A DNA stretch of 64,000 nt from Streptomyces sp. LUP47B. Its GTDB lineage: Bacteria > Actinomycetota > Actinomycetes > Streptomycetales > Streptomycetaceae. The stretch covers positions 198,565-262,564 of the forward strand of contig NZ_MJAH01000009.1 of the NCBI RefSeq assembly GCF_001746295.1. The letters run 5' to 3'. The translations under genes were made by a program, and so were the position numbers. Of the stretch, positions 54,829 to 62,369 are shown piece after piece (within the stretch, counting starts at the first letter, position 1; the number at the start of each line of letters is the position of its first letter). The notes under the pieces are model-generated. The model saw nothing but the letters and a program-made list of their open reading frames with translations, was not told where the DNA came from and ran no database searches.

Positions 54829-54861
54829 TGTGGTGTCTGACGGCAGTAGCTGACGGCAACG

Positions 54862-55065
54862 TCAGCGGACGGCTGCTGCACAAGTCGGCGGATCGTCGCC
54901 CTCGCTGCCCTCGGCGGTGGACTTGGCGAGGTGGCCGAGGGCGTTTCCGAGGAGGTCGATGGCCTGGCGCTGAAGGCGGAGGCGGACGTGTGCATGGACC
55001 GTCGTGGTCACCCCGATGTGGATGCCGATGGACCGGGAGGAGCACGCGGGCACTGACGGTGGCAT
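54862..55065 (-). CDS. Small hypothetical helical protein
   Basis: 67-residue protein read from ATG 55065, with AGGA 5 bases upstream. The segment TVHAHVRLRLQRQAIDLLGN and ALGHLAKSTAEGSEGDDPPT is plainly amphipathic and its codons have very strong GC3 on this strand, which supports real coding. No family was recognised, although the ending DDPPTC resembles short Streptomyces proteins I have seen. A GTG at about residue 19 is another possible start. It is divergent from the small genes that precede DUF397. Confidence 0.5.
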   Translation of the reverse strand: MPPSVPACSSRSIGIHIGVTTTVHAHVRLRLQRQAIDLLGNALGHLAKSTAEGSEGDDPPTCAAAVR

Positions 55066-55095
55066 TGACGTCCTGAAGTTCGCGACGGCTCGGCC

Positions 55096-55248
55096 GTGGG
55101 GAGTTCGCCGGTGCTGGCATACGGGCGGCCGGTCCACGAGCCCAAGCACCTCCGTATCCTCGAACTGCGGGATGGCATCATCCGGGCGCAGGCACTCACT
55201 CCTCGTGAGTCGCTGGCCTTCGTCGAGCACCTGCTGGGGGAGACGTGA
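55096..55248 (+). CDS. Short ORF coupled to the DUF397 gene
   Basis: 50 codons from GTG 55096: GSSPVLAYGRPVHEPKHLRI, then LELRDGIIRAQALTPRESLA and FVEHLLGET. Codon bias is good and its stop overlaps the GTG of the DUF397 gene (GTGA). No ribosome binding site is obvious. It may be the 3' end of a truncated regulator, since DUF397 genes normally follow an XRE-type regulator gene that is missing here. Confidence 0.35.
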   Translation: MGSSPVLAYGRPVHEPKHLRILELRDGIIRAQALTPRESLAFVEHLLGET

Positions 55249-55445
55249 TCCGCGACACCGACTCCGCGTTGGATTGGTTCAAGAGCAGCTACAGCAGCGG
55301 CAGCGAGGGTGACTCCTGCGTCGAGGTCGCCACCACCCCCAGCGCTGTTCACGTCCGCGACTCCAAGTACCGCGACGCCAGCCCCTGCTCCACGCTTACG
55401 CCGGGGGCATGGGCCCGTTTCCTGCCGTTCGCGTCAGAAGGCTGA
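55245..55445 (+). CDS. DUF397 domain protein
   Basis: 66-residue DUF397 protein: ALDWFKSSYSSGSEGDSCVE then VATTPSAVHVRDSKYRDASP and a final PGAWARFLPFA. In Streptomyces hundreds of such proteins pair with XRE-family regulators (the Scr1/BldB-like partner idea), in a toxin-antitoxin-like relationship. Here no intact XRE gene is adjacent. The short ORF upstream ends in a GTGA overlap. Its last 12 bases overlap the tail of the decayed PIN gene on the other strand. Confidence 0.85.
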   Translation: MIRDTDSALDWFKSSYSSGSEGDSCVEVATTPSAVHVRDSKYRDASPCSTLTPGAWARFLPFASEG

Positions 55446-55800
55446 CTCACGGCGCAGCGTGAACGATCGGACGTGCGCCGGGCGTACCGTCCCGAAGTGC
55501 TTGCGGTCGACCGTGGCCACCTCGGCCATTCCGAGGCGGGTAGCTCGGCGATGCGGAGCCAGTCGTCGGGATGGACGGGCTCGACGGTGAAGAGGCCCTC
55601 CGCGAGGTCCTGGGCGAGGAGCAGTTCGGCGCGGGATCCGAGGCGGCGCTCTGCGAGGTGGGCGACCTCTGGAATGACGAGAGCGGGGACCAGCGGCGGG
55701 CCGGGGTGTGACTCCAGGAGACGACGGCATGGCTGGTGCCCGGAGTCGCGGCGGTCGAGCAGCGTAGAAGAGGACCCGCATCGCCGATCAGACCGCTCAT
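55434..55800 (-). pseudogene. Decayed PIN-domain (VapC-like) toxin gene
   Basis: ATG 55800 begins MSGLIGDAGPLL, the usual start of a PIN toxin with its first acidic residue. One base later the frame shifts: LLDRRDSGHQPCRRLLESHP ... VPALVIPEVAHLAERRLGSR ... GLFTVEPVHPDDWLRIAEL reads in another frame. It then jumps to TRLGMAEVATVDRKHFGTVR and ends RRESAF at 55434. About 20-25 codons expected between AEL and RLGM, which normally carry a further catalytic Asp, are missing. The product cannot be a functional RNase. ATG overlaps the antitoxin stop (ATGA). Confidence 0.8.
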
Positions 55801-56071
55801 CCGCCGAGTCGCCGCCGGCCGGTTCCCTCCTCCTCGGCGAGGCCGGCCAGCAACTCCTCCACGCGCTCTGAGATGTCGCTGCGGCCGCTGTCGCCCGCGC
55901 CTGCCGGGGCGGAAGACCGGCGGGGCGTCGCGTCGTCCTGGTGCTGTCCGCCGGATAGGGGCCGAGATGGCCTCCTGCGTCCACTCGAGGACCGTCATGC
56001 AGCACTGGGCCGCCTCGTGGCGCATCCTGGCTTTTCAGGGAATCGTCCACCTTGACCGGGGTCCGCTTCAC
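55797..56071 (-). pseudogene. Decayed antitoxin gene partnered with the PIN toxin
   Basis: GTG 56071 begins VKRTPVKVDDSLKSQ, typical of a ribbon-helix-helix antitoxin. A frameshift follows, then MRHEAAQCCMTVLEWTQEAI reads in a second frame, and DSGRSDISERVEELLAGLAE with EEGTGRRRLGG in a third frame ends at 55797. The 275-nt span is not a multiple of three. The three pieces in order make one antitoxin of about 91 codons. At least two indels have broken it, matching the state of the toxin gene it overlaps. Confidence 0.75.
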
Positions 56072-56113
56072 GGTCGGGCGACGGCGACGCAGGCCGCAAA
56101 AGTCGAGTGGTGT

Positions 56114-56141
56114 TTGACCTGCGTCACTCCCGGGGTAAGGT
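56114..56141 (+). promoter_or_regulatory. Promoter of the S10 operon
   Basis: TTGACC (56114-56119), a 16-base spacer and TAAGGT (56136-56141), about 350 bases before rpsJ. The gene-free interval 56072-56487 therefore contains a promoter and a long leader that includes the shared element at 56404. A second TATGGC at 56173 may be another -10. Confidence 0.6.
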
Positions 56142-56403
56142 CTCCGGCTCGATTGGCCAGGCCCCTGCCCCGTATGGCAGACTAGCGGGGTTGCTCGGTC
56201 GAGTGTTGATGCTGCGCGCCTCCCGCCGGGAGGCCTGGAAGCGAGTCCCACAGTACTCGTCGCCCTAACTGCCACACGGCAGCGCTGGGGCGGACGTACG
56301 GGAATCTTCCGGGAAGTGGAGTGCGGCACTGGCCAGGCGCCCGGTGAACCTCTTTCCCAGATCAGGGATGTTCGAACAAGGGACATCTGTGTCAGTGAGA
56401 GTG

Positions 56404-56433
56404 CGACACGCCCGACCGCGTGGGTCGGCGAAG
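56404..56433 (+). promoter_or_regulatory. Shared ribosomal-operon leader element, rpsJ copy
   Basis: A 30-base element matching 33649-33678 at 29 of 30 positions; stem-loop CCGACC-GCGTG-GGTCGG at 56412-56428, then CGAAG. It lies 55 bases before the rpsJ start codon. Confidence 0.75.
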
Positions 56434-56487
56434 GTCACGGAACACCGGGTTCCAGAGCTGTAAAAGAGACAGGACTACGGAGTAGCC

Positions 56488-56796
56488 ATGGCGGGACAGA
56501 AGATCCGCATCCGGCTCAAGGCCTACGACCACGAGGTCATCGACAGCTCGGCGAAGAAGATCGTCGAGACGGTGACGCGTACTGGTGCGTCGGTCGCGGG
56601 CCCGGTGCCGCTGCCCACTGAGAAGAACGTGTACTGCGTCATCAAGTCGCCGCACAAGTACAAGGACTCGCGCGAGCACTTCGAGATGCGCACGCACAAG
56701 CGTCTGATCGACATCCTCGACCCGACCCCCAAGACCGTTGACTCTCTGATGCGACTCGACCTCCCGGCCGGTGTCGACATCGAGATCAAGCTCTGA
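56488..56796 (+). CDS. rpsJ: 30S ribosomal protein S10
   Basis: 102-residue head protein of the small subunit; it also contacts NusG and NusB to couple or antiterminate transcription. Standard sequence: MAGQKIRIRLKAYDHEVIDS, AGPVPLPTEKNVYCVIKSPH and DSLMRLDLPAGVDIEIKL. First gene of the S10 operon. ATG 56488 follows GGAG. rplC begins 18 bases after its stop. Confidence 0.98.
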   Translation: MAGQKIRIRLKAYDHEVIDSSAKKIVETVTRTGASVAGPVPLPTEKNVYCVIKSPHKYKDSREHFEMRTHKRLIDILDPTPKTVDSLMRLDLPAGVDIEIKL

Positions 56797-56813
56797 GGCC
56801 GGTGATCTGAACG

Positions 56814-57458
56814 ATGGCTAAGCAGATCAAGGGCATCCTGGGCGAGAAGCTCGGCATGACGCAGGTGTGGGACGAGAACAACCGTGTTGTTCCGGTCACC
56901 GTCGTCAAGGCCGGCCCCAATGTCGTGACCCAGGTCCGTACGAACGATGTCGACGGCTACGAGTCGGTCCAGATCGCCTTCGGCGAGATCGACCCGCGCA
57001 AGGTGAACAAGCCCCTCAAGGGCCACTTCGCCAAGGCCGACGTCACGCCCCGCCGCCACCTCGTCGAGATCCGCACCGCGGACGCCTCCGAGTACACGCT
57101 GGGCCAGGAGATCTCCGCGGAGGTCTTCGAGGCCGGCGTCAAGGTGGACGTGACCGGCAAGAGCAAGGGCAAGGGCTTCGCCGGTGTCATGAAGCGTCAC
57201 AACTTCAAGGGCCTCGGCGCCGGTCACGGCACCCAGCGCAAGCACCGCTCTCCCGGTTCCATCGGTGGCTGCGCCACCCCGGGCCGCGTGTTCAAGGGCC
57301 TCCGCATGGCGGGTCGTATGGGCAACGAGCGGGTCACCACCCAGAACCTGACCGTTCACGCCGTTGACGCGGAGAAGGGCCTGCTCCTCATCAAGGGCGC
57401 GGTTCCTGGTCCGAACGGCGGCCTCGTCCTGGTCCGCACCGCGGCCAAGGGGGCCTGA
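56814..57458 (+). CDS. rplC: 50S ribosomal protein L3
   Basis: 214-residue early-assembly 23S rRNA-binding protein near the peptidyl-transferase centre. Signature regions are GILGEKLGMTQVWDENNRVV and FKGLGAGHGTQRKHRSPGSI, the latter the central extension, with a conserved Gln that is methylated in E. coli. rplD begins 6 bases after its stop. Confidence 0.98.
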   Translation: MAKQIKGILGEKLGMTQVWDENNRVVPVTVVKAGPNVVTQVRTNDVDGYESVQIAFGEIDPRKVNKPLKGHFAKADVTPRRHLVEIRTADASEYTLGQEISAEVFEAGVKVDVTGKSKGKGFAGVMKRHNFKGLGAGHGTQRKHRSPGSIGGCATPGRVFKGLRMAGRMGNERVTTQNLTVHAVDAEKGLLLIKGAVPGPNGGLVLVRTAAKGA

Positions 57459-57463
57459 GGACT

Positions 57464-58120
57464 ATGAGCACCATTGACATTCTGTCGCCCTCCGGCGACA
57501 CCGCCGGGACCGTTGAGCTCCCGGCCGAGATCTTCGACGTAGAGAAGATCAGCATTCCGCTGCTTCACCAGGTCGTCGTCGCGCAGCTGGCCGCCGCCCG
57601 TCAGGGCACGCACAAGGTCAAGCGTCGTGGCGAGGTCCGCGGTGGCGGCAAGAAGCCCTACCGCCAGAAGGGCACCGGCCGCGCCCGCCAGGGTTCGACC
57701 CGTGCGCCGCAGTTCGCCGGCGGTGGTGTCGTCCACGGCCCCACGCCGCGTGACTACTCGCAGCGGACCCCGAAGAAGATGAAGGCCGCGGCTCTGCGCC
57801 ACGCCCTCACCGACCGGGCCCGCAACAACCGCATCCACGTCGTCTCCGGTCTCATCGAGGGCGAGTCGCCTTCGACGAAGGCCGCGAAGACGCTCTTCGG
57901 CAAGATCAGCGAGCGCAAGAACCTGCTGCTCGTCATCGACCGTGCCGACGAGGCCGCGTGGCTGTCCGCTCGCAACCTGCCCCAGGTCCACATCCTGGAG
58001 CCGGGCCAGCTGAACACGTACGACGTTCTCGTCTCGGACGACGTGGTCTTCACCCAGGCCGCTTTCGAGTCCTTCGTGTCTGGCCCCAAGGCCGCTGACA
58101 CCGAAGGGAGCGAAGCCTGA
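57464..58120 (+). CDS. rplD: 50S ribosomal protein L4
   Basis: 218-residue protein lining the exit tunnel with L22; in E. coli it is the S10-operon autoregulator, a role not established in actinobacteria. The tunnel loop is KVKRRGEVRGGGKKPYRQKG then TGRARQGSTRAPQFAGGGVV, with the Lys/Gly residues linked to macrolide action intact by eye. Its stop overlaps the rplW start (TGATG). Confidence 0.98.
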   Translation: MSTIDILSPSGDTAGTVELPAEIFDVEKISIPLLHQVVVAQLAAARQGTHKVKRRGEVRGGGKKPYRQKGTGRARQGSTRAPQFAGGGVVHGPTPRDYSQRTPKKMKAAALRHALTDRARNNRIHVVSGLIEGESPSTKAAKTLFGKISERKNLLLVIDRADEAAWLSARNLPQVHILEPGQLNTYDVLVSDDVVFTQAAFESFVSGPKAADTEGSEA

Positions 58121-58539
58121 TGGCTACGCGTCACCCGAGCATCGCCTCGAAGGCCGCCAAGGCCAAGAAGGTCGCGCGCGTCGCCAAGGCGCGTCGCCAC
58201 GAGGCCGAGGGCAAGAACACCGTCGTCACTCCGGCCAGCAAGGCCTTCACGGACCACCGTGACGTGCTGCTGAAGCCGGTCGTGTCCGAGAAGAGCTACG
58301 CGCTTCTCGACGAGGGCAAGTACACGTTCATCGTGGCCCCCGGCGCCAACAAGACCCAGATCAAGCAGGCCGTCCAGGCGGTCTTCTCGGTCAAGGTCAC
58401 CGGCGTCAACACGATCAACCGCCAGGGCAAGCGCAAGCGGACCCGCACCGGCTTCGGCAAGCGTGCCGACAGCAAGCGCGCGATCGTGACCCTTGCCGAG
58501 GGCGACCGTATCGACATCTTCGGCGGTCCGACCGCGTAA
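58120..58539 (+). CDS. rplW: 50S ribosomal protein L23
   Basis: 139-residue tunnel-exit protein that docks trigger factor and SRP. The core runs from DVLLKPVVSEKSYALLDEGK to the end. The first 45 residues form a basic Ala/Lys-rich extension (SKAAKAKKVARVAKARRHEA) that is longer than the common L23 of about 95 residues, as expected in streptomycetes. Overlaps rplD by one base. Confidence 0.96.
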   Translation: MATRHPSIASKAAKAKKVARVAKARRHEAEGKNTVVTPASKAFTDHRDVLLKPVVSEKSYALLDEGKYTFIVAPGANKTQIKQAVQAVFSVKVTGVNTINRQGKRKRTRTGFGKRADSKRAIVTLAEGDRIDIFGGPTA

Positions 58540-58577
58540 GCGGGTCGGATCGTCCGATATCGGACGAGGACTGAGAA

Positions 58578-59414
58578 ATGGGAATCCGCAAGTACAAGCC
58601 GACTACGCCGGGCCGTCGTGGCTCCAGCGTCGCCGACTTCGTCGAGGTCACGCGGTCCACGCCGGAGAAGTCGCTGGTCCGCCCGCTGCACAGCAAGGGC
58701 GGCCGTAACAACGCCGGTCGTGTGACCGTTCGCCACCAGGGTGGCGGACACAAGCGCGCCTACCGCGTCATCGACTTCCGTCGCCATGACAAGGACGGCG
58801 TGCCGGCGAAGGTCGCGCACATCGAGTACGACCCCAACCGCACCGCGCGCATCGCGCTGCTGCACTACGCGGACGGCGAGAAGCGCTACATCCTCGCCCC
58901 GCGCAACCTGCAGCAGGGTGACCGCGTCGAGAACGGTCCCGGGGCCGACATCAAGCCGGGCAACAACCTGGCGCTCCGCAACATCCCGGTCGGTACCACG
59001 ATCCACGCGATCGAGATCCGTCCGGGTGGCGGCGCCAAGTTCGCCCGCTCCGCCGGTGCCTCCGTGCAGCTGCTGGCGAAGGAGGGCACGATGGCCCACC
59101 TCCGCATGCCTTCCGGTGAGATCCGCCTGGTCGACCAGCGCTGCCGCGCCACGGTCGGCGAGGTCGGCAACGCCGAGCAGAGCAACATCAACTGGGGCAA
59201 GGCCGGCCGCAAGCGCTGGCTGGGCGTCCGCCCGACCGTTCGCGGTGTGGCGATGAACCCGGTTGACCACCCCCACGGTGGTGGTGAGGGCAAGACCTCC
59301 GGTGGTCGCCACCCGGTCAGCCCCTGGGGTCAGAAGGAGGGTCGTACTCGTTCGCCGAAGAAGGCTTCGAACAAGTACATCGTCCGCCGCCGCAAGACGA
59401 ACAAGAAGCGCTAG
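58578..59414 (+). CDS. rplB: 50S ribosomal protein L2
   Basis: 278-residue protein essential for subunit association and peptidyl transfer. The signature block RGVAMNPVDHPHGGGEGKTS holds the conserved His needed for activity; RGSSVADFVEVTRSTPEKSL and RVTVRHQGGGHKRAYRVIDF are also standard. Located 38 bases after rplW. Confidence 0.98.
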   Translation: MGIRKYKPTTPGRRGSSVADFVEVTRSTPEKSLVRPLHSKGGRNNAGRVTVRHQGGGHKRAYRVIDFRRHDKDGVPAKVAHIEYDPNRTARIALLHYADGEKRYILAPRNLQQGDRVENGPGADIKPGNNLALRNIPVGTTIHAIEIRPGGGAKFARSAGASVQLLAKEGTMAHLRMPSGEIRLVDQRCRATVGEVGNAEQSNINWGKAGRKRWLGVRPTVRGVAMNPVDHPHGGGEGKTSGGRHPVSPWGQKEGRTRSPKKASNKYIVRRRKTNKKR

Positions 59415-59426
59415 GAGCGGGTTTAG

Positions 59427-59708
59427 ATGCCGCGCAGTCTCAAGAAGGGGCCCTTCGTCGACGACCACCTGATCAAGAAGGTGGACGTACAGAACGAGGC
59501 AGGCACCAAGAACGTCATCAAGACCTGGTCCCGTCGCTCGATGATCGTCCCGGCCATGCTGGGCCACACGATCGCGGTGCACAACGGCAAGACCCACATC
59601 CCGGTGTTCGTCACCGAGTCGATGGTCGGCCACAAGCTCGGCGAGTTCTCGCCGACGCGCACCTTCCGGGGTCACGTCAAGGACGACCGGAAGTCGAAGC
59701 GCCGCTAA
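59427..59708 (+). CDS. rpsS: 30S ribosomal protein S19
   Basis: 93-residue head protein that complexes with S13 and reaches the A-site finger. Clear family sequence MPRSLKKGPFVDDHLIKKVD, VHNGKTHIPVFVTESMVGHK and a basic C-terminus DDRKSKRR. It begins 12 bases after rplB. Confidence 0.98.
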   Translation: MPRSLKKGPFVDDHLIKKVDVQNEAGTKNVIKTWSRRSMIVPAMLGHTIAVHNGKTHIPVFVTESMVGHKLGEFSPTRTFRGHVKDDRKSKRR

Positions 59709-59752
59709 ACGCGGATCGCATTCAGACACGTAAGTAACTGAGAGGGACAACC

Positions 59753-60100
59753 ATGGAAGCCAGGGCCCAGGCGCGGTACATCCGCGTTACGCCCATGAAG
59801 GCCCGCCGCGTGGTGGACCTTATCCGTGGCATGGACGCCACGGAGGCTCAGGCTGTTCTGCGATTCGCTCCGCAGGCAGCCTCCGTGCCCGTCGGCAAGG
59901 TGCTCGACAGCGCCATCGCCAACGCCGCGCACAACTACGACCACACCGACGCCGACAGCCTCGTCATCTCCGAGGCGTACGTCGACGAGGGCCCGACCCT
60001 GAAGCGGTTCCGGCCGCGTGCCCAGGGCCGCGCCTACCGGATCCGCAAGCGGACCAGCCACATCACCGTGGTCGTCAGCAGCAAGGAAGGAACCCGGTAA
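59753..60100 (+). CDS. rplV: 50S ribosomal protein L22
   Basis: 115-residue protein whose beta-hairpin lines the exit tunnel (GPTLKRFRPRAQGRAYRIRK), a site of macrolide-resistance mutations that looks wild type here. The N-terminal globular part contains ARYIRVTPMKARRVVDLIRG. Its stop overlaps the rpsC start (TAATG). Confidence 0.98.
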   Translation: MEARAQARYIRVTPMKARRVVDLIRGMDATEAQAVLRFAPQAASVPVGKVLDSAIANAAHNYDHTDADSLVISEAYVDEGPTLKRFRPRAQGRAYRIRKRTSHITVVVSSKEGTR

Positions 60101-60936
60101 TGGGCCAGAAGGTAAACCCGCACGGGTTCCGGCTCGGCATCACCACGGACTTCAAGTCCCGGTGGTACGCCGACAAGCTGTACAAGGACTACGTCAAGGA
60201 AGACGTCGCCATCCGTCGGATGATGACGTCCGGCATGGAGCGCGCGGGCATCTCGAAGGTGGAGATCGAGCGCACCCGTGACCGTGTGCGTGTGGACATC
60301 CACACCGCTCGTCCGGGCATCGTCATCGGCCGCCGTGGCGCCGAGGCCGACCGCATCCGCGGTGACCTCGAGAAGCTCACGGGCAAGCAGGTCCAGCTGA
60401 ACATCCTCGAGGTCAAGAACCCCGAGACGGACGCTCAGCTGGTTGCGCAGGCCGTCGCCGAGCAGCTCTCCTCCCGCGTCTCCTTCCGTCGCGCCATGCG
60501 TAAGAGCATGCAGTCGGCGATGAAGGCCGGCGCCAAGGGCATCAAGATCCAGTGCGGTGGCCGCCTCGGCGGCGCCGAGATGTCCCGCTCGGAGTTCTAC
60601 CGCGAGGGCCGTGTGCCCCTGCACACGCTCCGCGCGAACGTGGACTACGGCTTCTTCGAGGCCAAGACGACCTTCGGCCGCATCGGTGTGAAGGTCTGGA
60701 TCTACAAGGGCGATGTCAAGAACATCGCCGAGGTCCGCGCCGAGAACGCTGCCGCCCGTGCGGGTAACCGCCCGGCTCGCGGTGGCGGCGGCGCCGACCG
60801 CCCGGCCCGTGGTGGCCGTGGCGGCGGCGGCGAGCGGCGCGGTCGTAAGCCGCAGCAGGCTGCCGGCGCCGAGGCCCCCAAGGCCGAGGCTCCCGCTGCC
60901 GCCGCTCCGGCTGAGAGCACCGGAACGGAGGCCTGA
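60100..60936 (+). CDS. rpsC: 30S ribosomal protein S3
   Basis: 278-residue protein of the mRNA entry tunnel. The KH domain contains ARPGIVIGRRGAEADRIRGD with its GxxG loop; the S3 C-terminal domain follows (GRLGGAEMSRSEFYREGRVP). After about residue 212 there is an unusual tail of 65 residues rich in Gly, Arg, Ala and Pro (GNRPARGGGGADRPARGGRG ... APAAAAPAEST), typical of actinobacterial S3 and probably disordered. rplP begins 5 bases later. Confidence 0.97.
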   Translation: MGQKVNPHGFRLGITTDFKSRWYADKLYKDYVKEDVAIRRMMTSGMERAGISKVEIERTRDRVRVDIHTARPGIVIGRRGAEADRIRGDLEKLTGKQVQLNILEVKNPETDAQLVAQAVAEQLSSRVSFRRAMRKSMQSAMKAGAKGIKIQCGGRLGGAEMSRSEFYREGRVPLHTLRANVDYGFFEAKTTFGRIGVKVWIYKGDVKNIAEVRAENAAARAGNRPARGGGGADRPARGGRGGGGERRGRKPQQAAGAEAPKAEAPAAAAPAESTGTEA

Positions 60937-60941
60937 CCGAC

Positions 60942-61361
60942 ATGCTGATCCCCCGTAGGGTCAAGCACCGCAAGCAGCACCACCCGAAGCGCCGTGGTCA
61001 GGCCAAGGGCGGTACGACGGTCGCGTTCGGCGAGTACGGCATTCAGGCCCTCACGCCGGCGTACGTGACCAACCGCCAGATCGAGGCGGCCCGTATCGCG
61101 ATGACCCGCCACATCAAGCGTGGCGGCAAGGTCTGGATCAACATCTACCCGGACCGCCCGCTCACGAAGAAGCCTGCCGAGACCCGCATGGGTTCCGGTA
61201 AGGGTTCGCCGGAGTGGTGGATCGCGAACGTGCACCCGGGCCGGGTCATGTTCGAGCTGTCCTACCCCAACGAGAAGATCGCCCGTGAGGCCCTGACTCG
61301 CGCAGCCCACAAGCTGCCGATGAAGTGCCGGATCGTCAAGCGCGAGGCAGGTGAAGCGTGA
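60942..61361 (+). CDS. rplP: 50S ribosomal protein L16
   Basis: 139-residue protein near the A-site tRNA elbow. Standard start MLIPRRVKHRKQHHPKRRGQ and signature segments KRGGKVWINIYPDRPLTKKP and RMGSGKGSPEWWIANVHPGR. Its TGA at 61359-61361 overlaps the rpmC start. Confidence 0.98.
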   Translation: MLIPRRVKHRKQHHPKRRGQAKGGTTVAFGEYGIQALTPAYVTNRQIEAARIAMTRHIKRGGKVWINIYPDRPLTKKPAETRMGSGKGSPEWWIANVHPGRVMFELSYPNEKIAREALTRAAHKLPMKCRIVKREAGEA

Positions 61362-61585
61362 TGTCGGCCGGTACCAAGGCGTCCGAGCTGCGCGAACTGG
61401 GTGACGAGGAGCTTCTCAACAAGCTCCGCGAAGCCAAGGAAGAGCTGTTCAACCTCCGCTTCCAGGCGGCGACGGGTCAGCTCGAGAACCACGGTCGGCT
61501 CAAGGCCGTCCGTAAGGACATCGCGCGGATCTACACCCTGATGCGTGAGCGCGAGCTGGGCATCGAGACGGTGGAGAGCGCCTGA
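61361..61585 (+). CDS. rpmC: 50S ribosomal protein L29
   Basis: 74-residue two-helix protein near the tunnel exit: ASELRELGDEELLNKLREAK and ELFNLRFQAATGQLENHGRL. ATG 61361 overlaps the rplP stop by one base; a GTG three bases earlier is possible. Its stop overlaps rpsQ. Confidence 0.97.
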   Translation: MSAGTKASELRELGDEELLNKLREAKEELFNLRFQAATGQLENHGRLKAVRKDIARIYTLMRERELGIETVESA

Positions 61586-61872
61586 TGAGTGAGAGCAACG
61601 TGACTGAGCAGACTGCAGAGGCCCGCGGCTTCCGCAAGACCCGTGAGGGTCTCGTCGTCAGCGACAAGATGGACAAGACCGTCGTCGTCGCCGTCGAGGA
61701 CCGCGTCAAGCACGCGCTGTACGGCAAGGTCATCCGCCGTACCAACAAGCTCAAGGCGCACGACGAGCAGAACGCTGCCGGCGTCGGCGACCGGGTCCTC
61801 CTCGCGGAGACCCGCCCGCTGTCGGCGACCAAGCGCTGGCGCGTCGTCGAGATCCTCGAGAAGGCCAAGTAG
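61585..61872 (+). CDS. rpsQ: 30S ribosomal protein S17
   Basis: 95-residue OB-fold protein binding helix 11 of 16S rRNA. Core: GFRKTREGLVVSDKMDKTVV and VKHALYGKVIRRTNKLKAHD, with DRVLLAETRPLSATKRWRVV near the end. A short N-terminal tail (MSESNVTEQTAEA) is typical of streptomycetes. Start overlaps the rpmC stop (TGATG). Confidence 0.98.
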   Translation: MSESNVTEQTAEARGFRKTREGLVVSDKMDKTVVVAVEDRVKHALYGKVIRRTNKLKAHDEQNAAGVGDRVLLAETRPLSATKRWRVVEILEKAK

Positions 61873-61874
61873 GC

Positions 61875-61970
61875 AATTCCCGCAAGGGAATTCCAAAAAG
61901 TAGGCCTGCGAGGCACCCCTCGCAGGACAGTTCCGCCAGGCTCCGGGGGCCGTTTCTGAACGGCCCCCGG
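61875..61970 (+). promoter_or_regulatory. Three consecutive stem-loops between rpsQ and rplN
   Basis: Stem 1: AATTCCC-GCAA-GGGAATT (61875-61892). Stem 2: CCTGCGAG-GCACCC-CTCGCAGG (61905-61926). Stem 3: CCGGGGGCCGTT-TCTG-AACGGCCCCCGG (61943-61970). All three stems are perfect and fill the only long spacer inside the operon. No T-run follows any of them. Confidence 0.8.
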
Positions 61971-61998
61971 GGAACCGGCAGACAAACAGGAGATAGAC

Positions 61999-62367
61999 GT
62001 GATCCAGCAGGAGTCGCGACTGCGTGTCGCCGACAACACTGGTGCGAAGGAGATCCTTTGCATCCGTGTGCTCGGTGGCTCCGGTCGCCGCTACGCGGGC
62101 ATCGGTGACGTCATCGTCGCCACCGTCAAGGACGCGATCCCCGGTGGCAACGTGAAGAAGGGTGACGTCGTCAAGGCGGTCATCGTTCGCACCGTCAAGG
62201 AGCGCCGCCGTCCGGACGGCTCGTACATCCGCTTCGACGAGAACGCCGCCGTCATTCTGAAGAACGACGGCGACCCTCGCGGTACCCGCATCTTCGGCCC
62301 GGTCGGGCGTGAGCTGCGCGAGAAGAAGTTCATGAAGATCATCTCGCTGGCTCCGGAGGTGCTGTAA
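61999..62367 (+). CDS. rplN: 50S ribosomal protein L14
   Basis: 122-residue protein at the subunit interface (bridge B8). Start MIQQESRLRVADNTGAKEIL; signature CIRVLGGSGRRYAGIGDVIV and KKGDVVKAVIVRTVKERRRP. It begins a second translational run (rplN-rplX-rplE) after a 126-base spacer with three hairpins. GTG 61999 is the start codon. Confidence 0.98.
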   Translation: MIQQESRLRVADNTGAKEILCIRVLGGSGRRYAGIGDVIVATVKDAIPGGNVKKGDVVKAVIVRTVKERRRPDGSYIRFDENAAVILKNDGDPRGTRIFGPVGRELREKKFMKIISLAPEVL

Positions 62368-62369
62368 GC

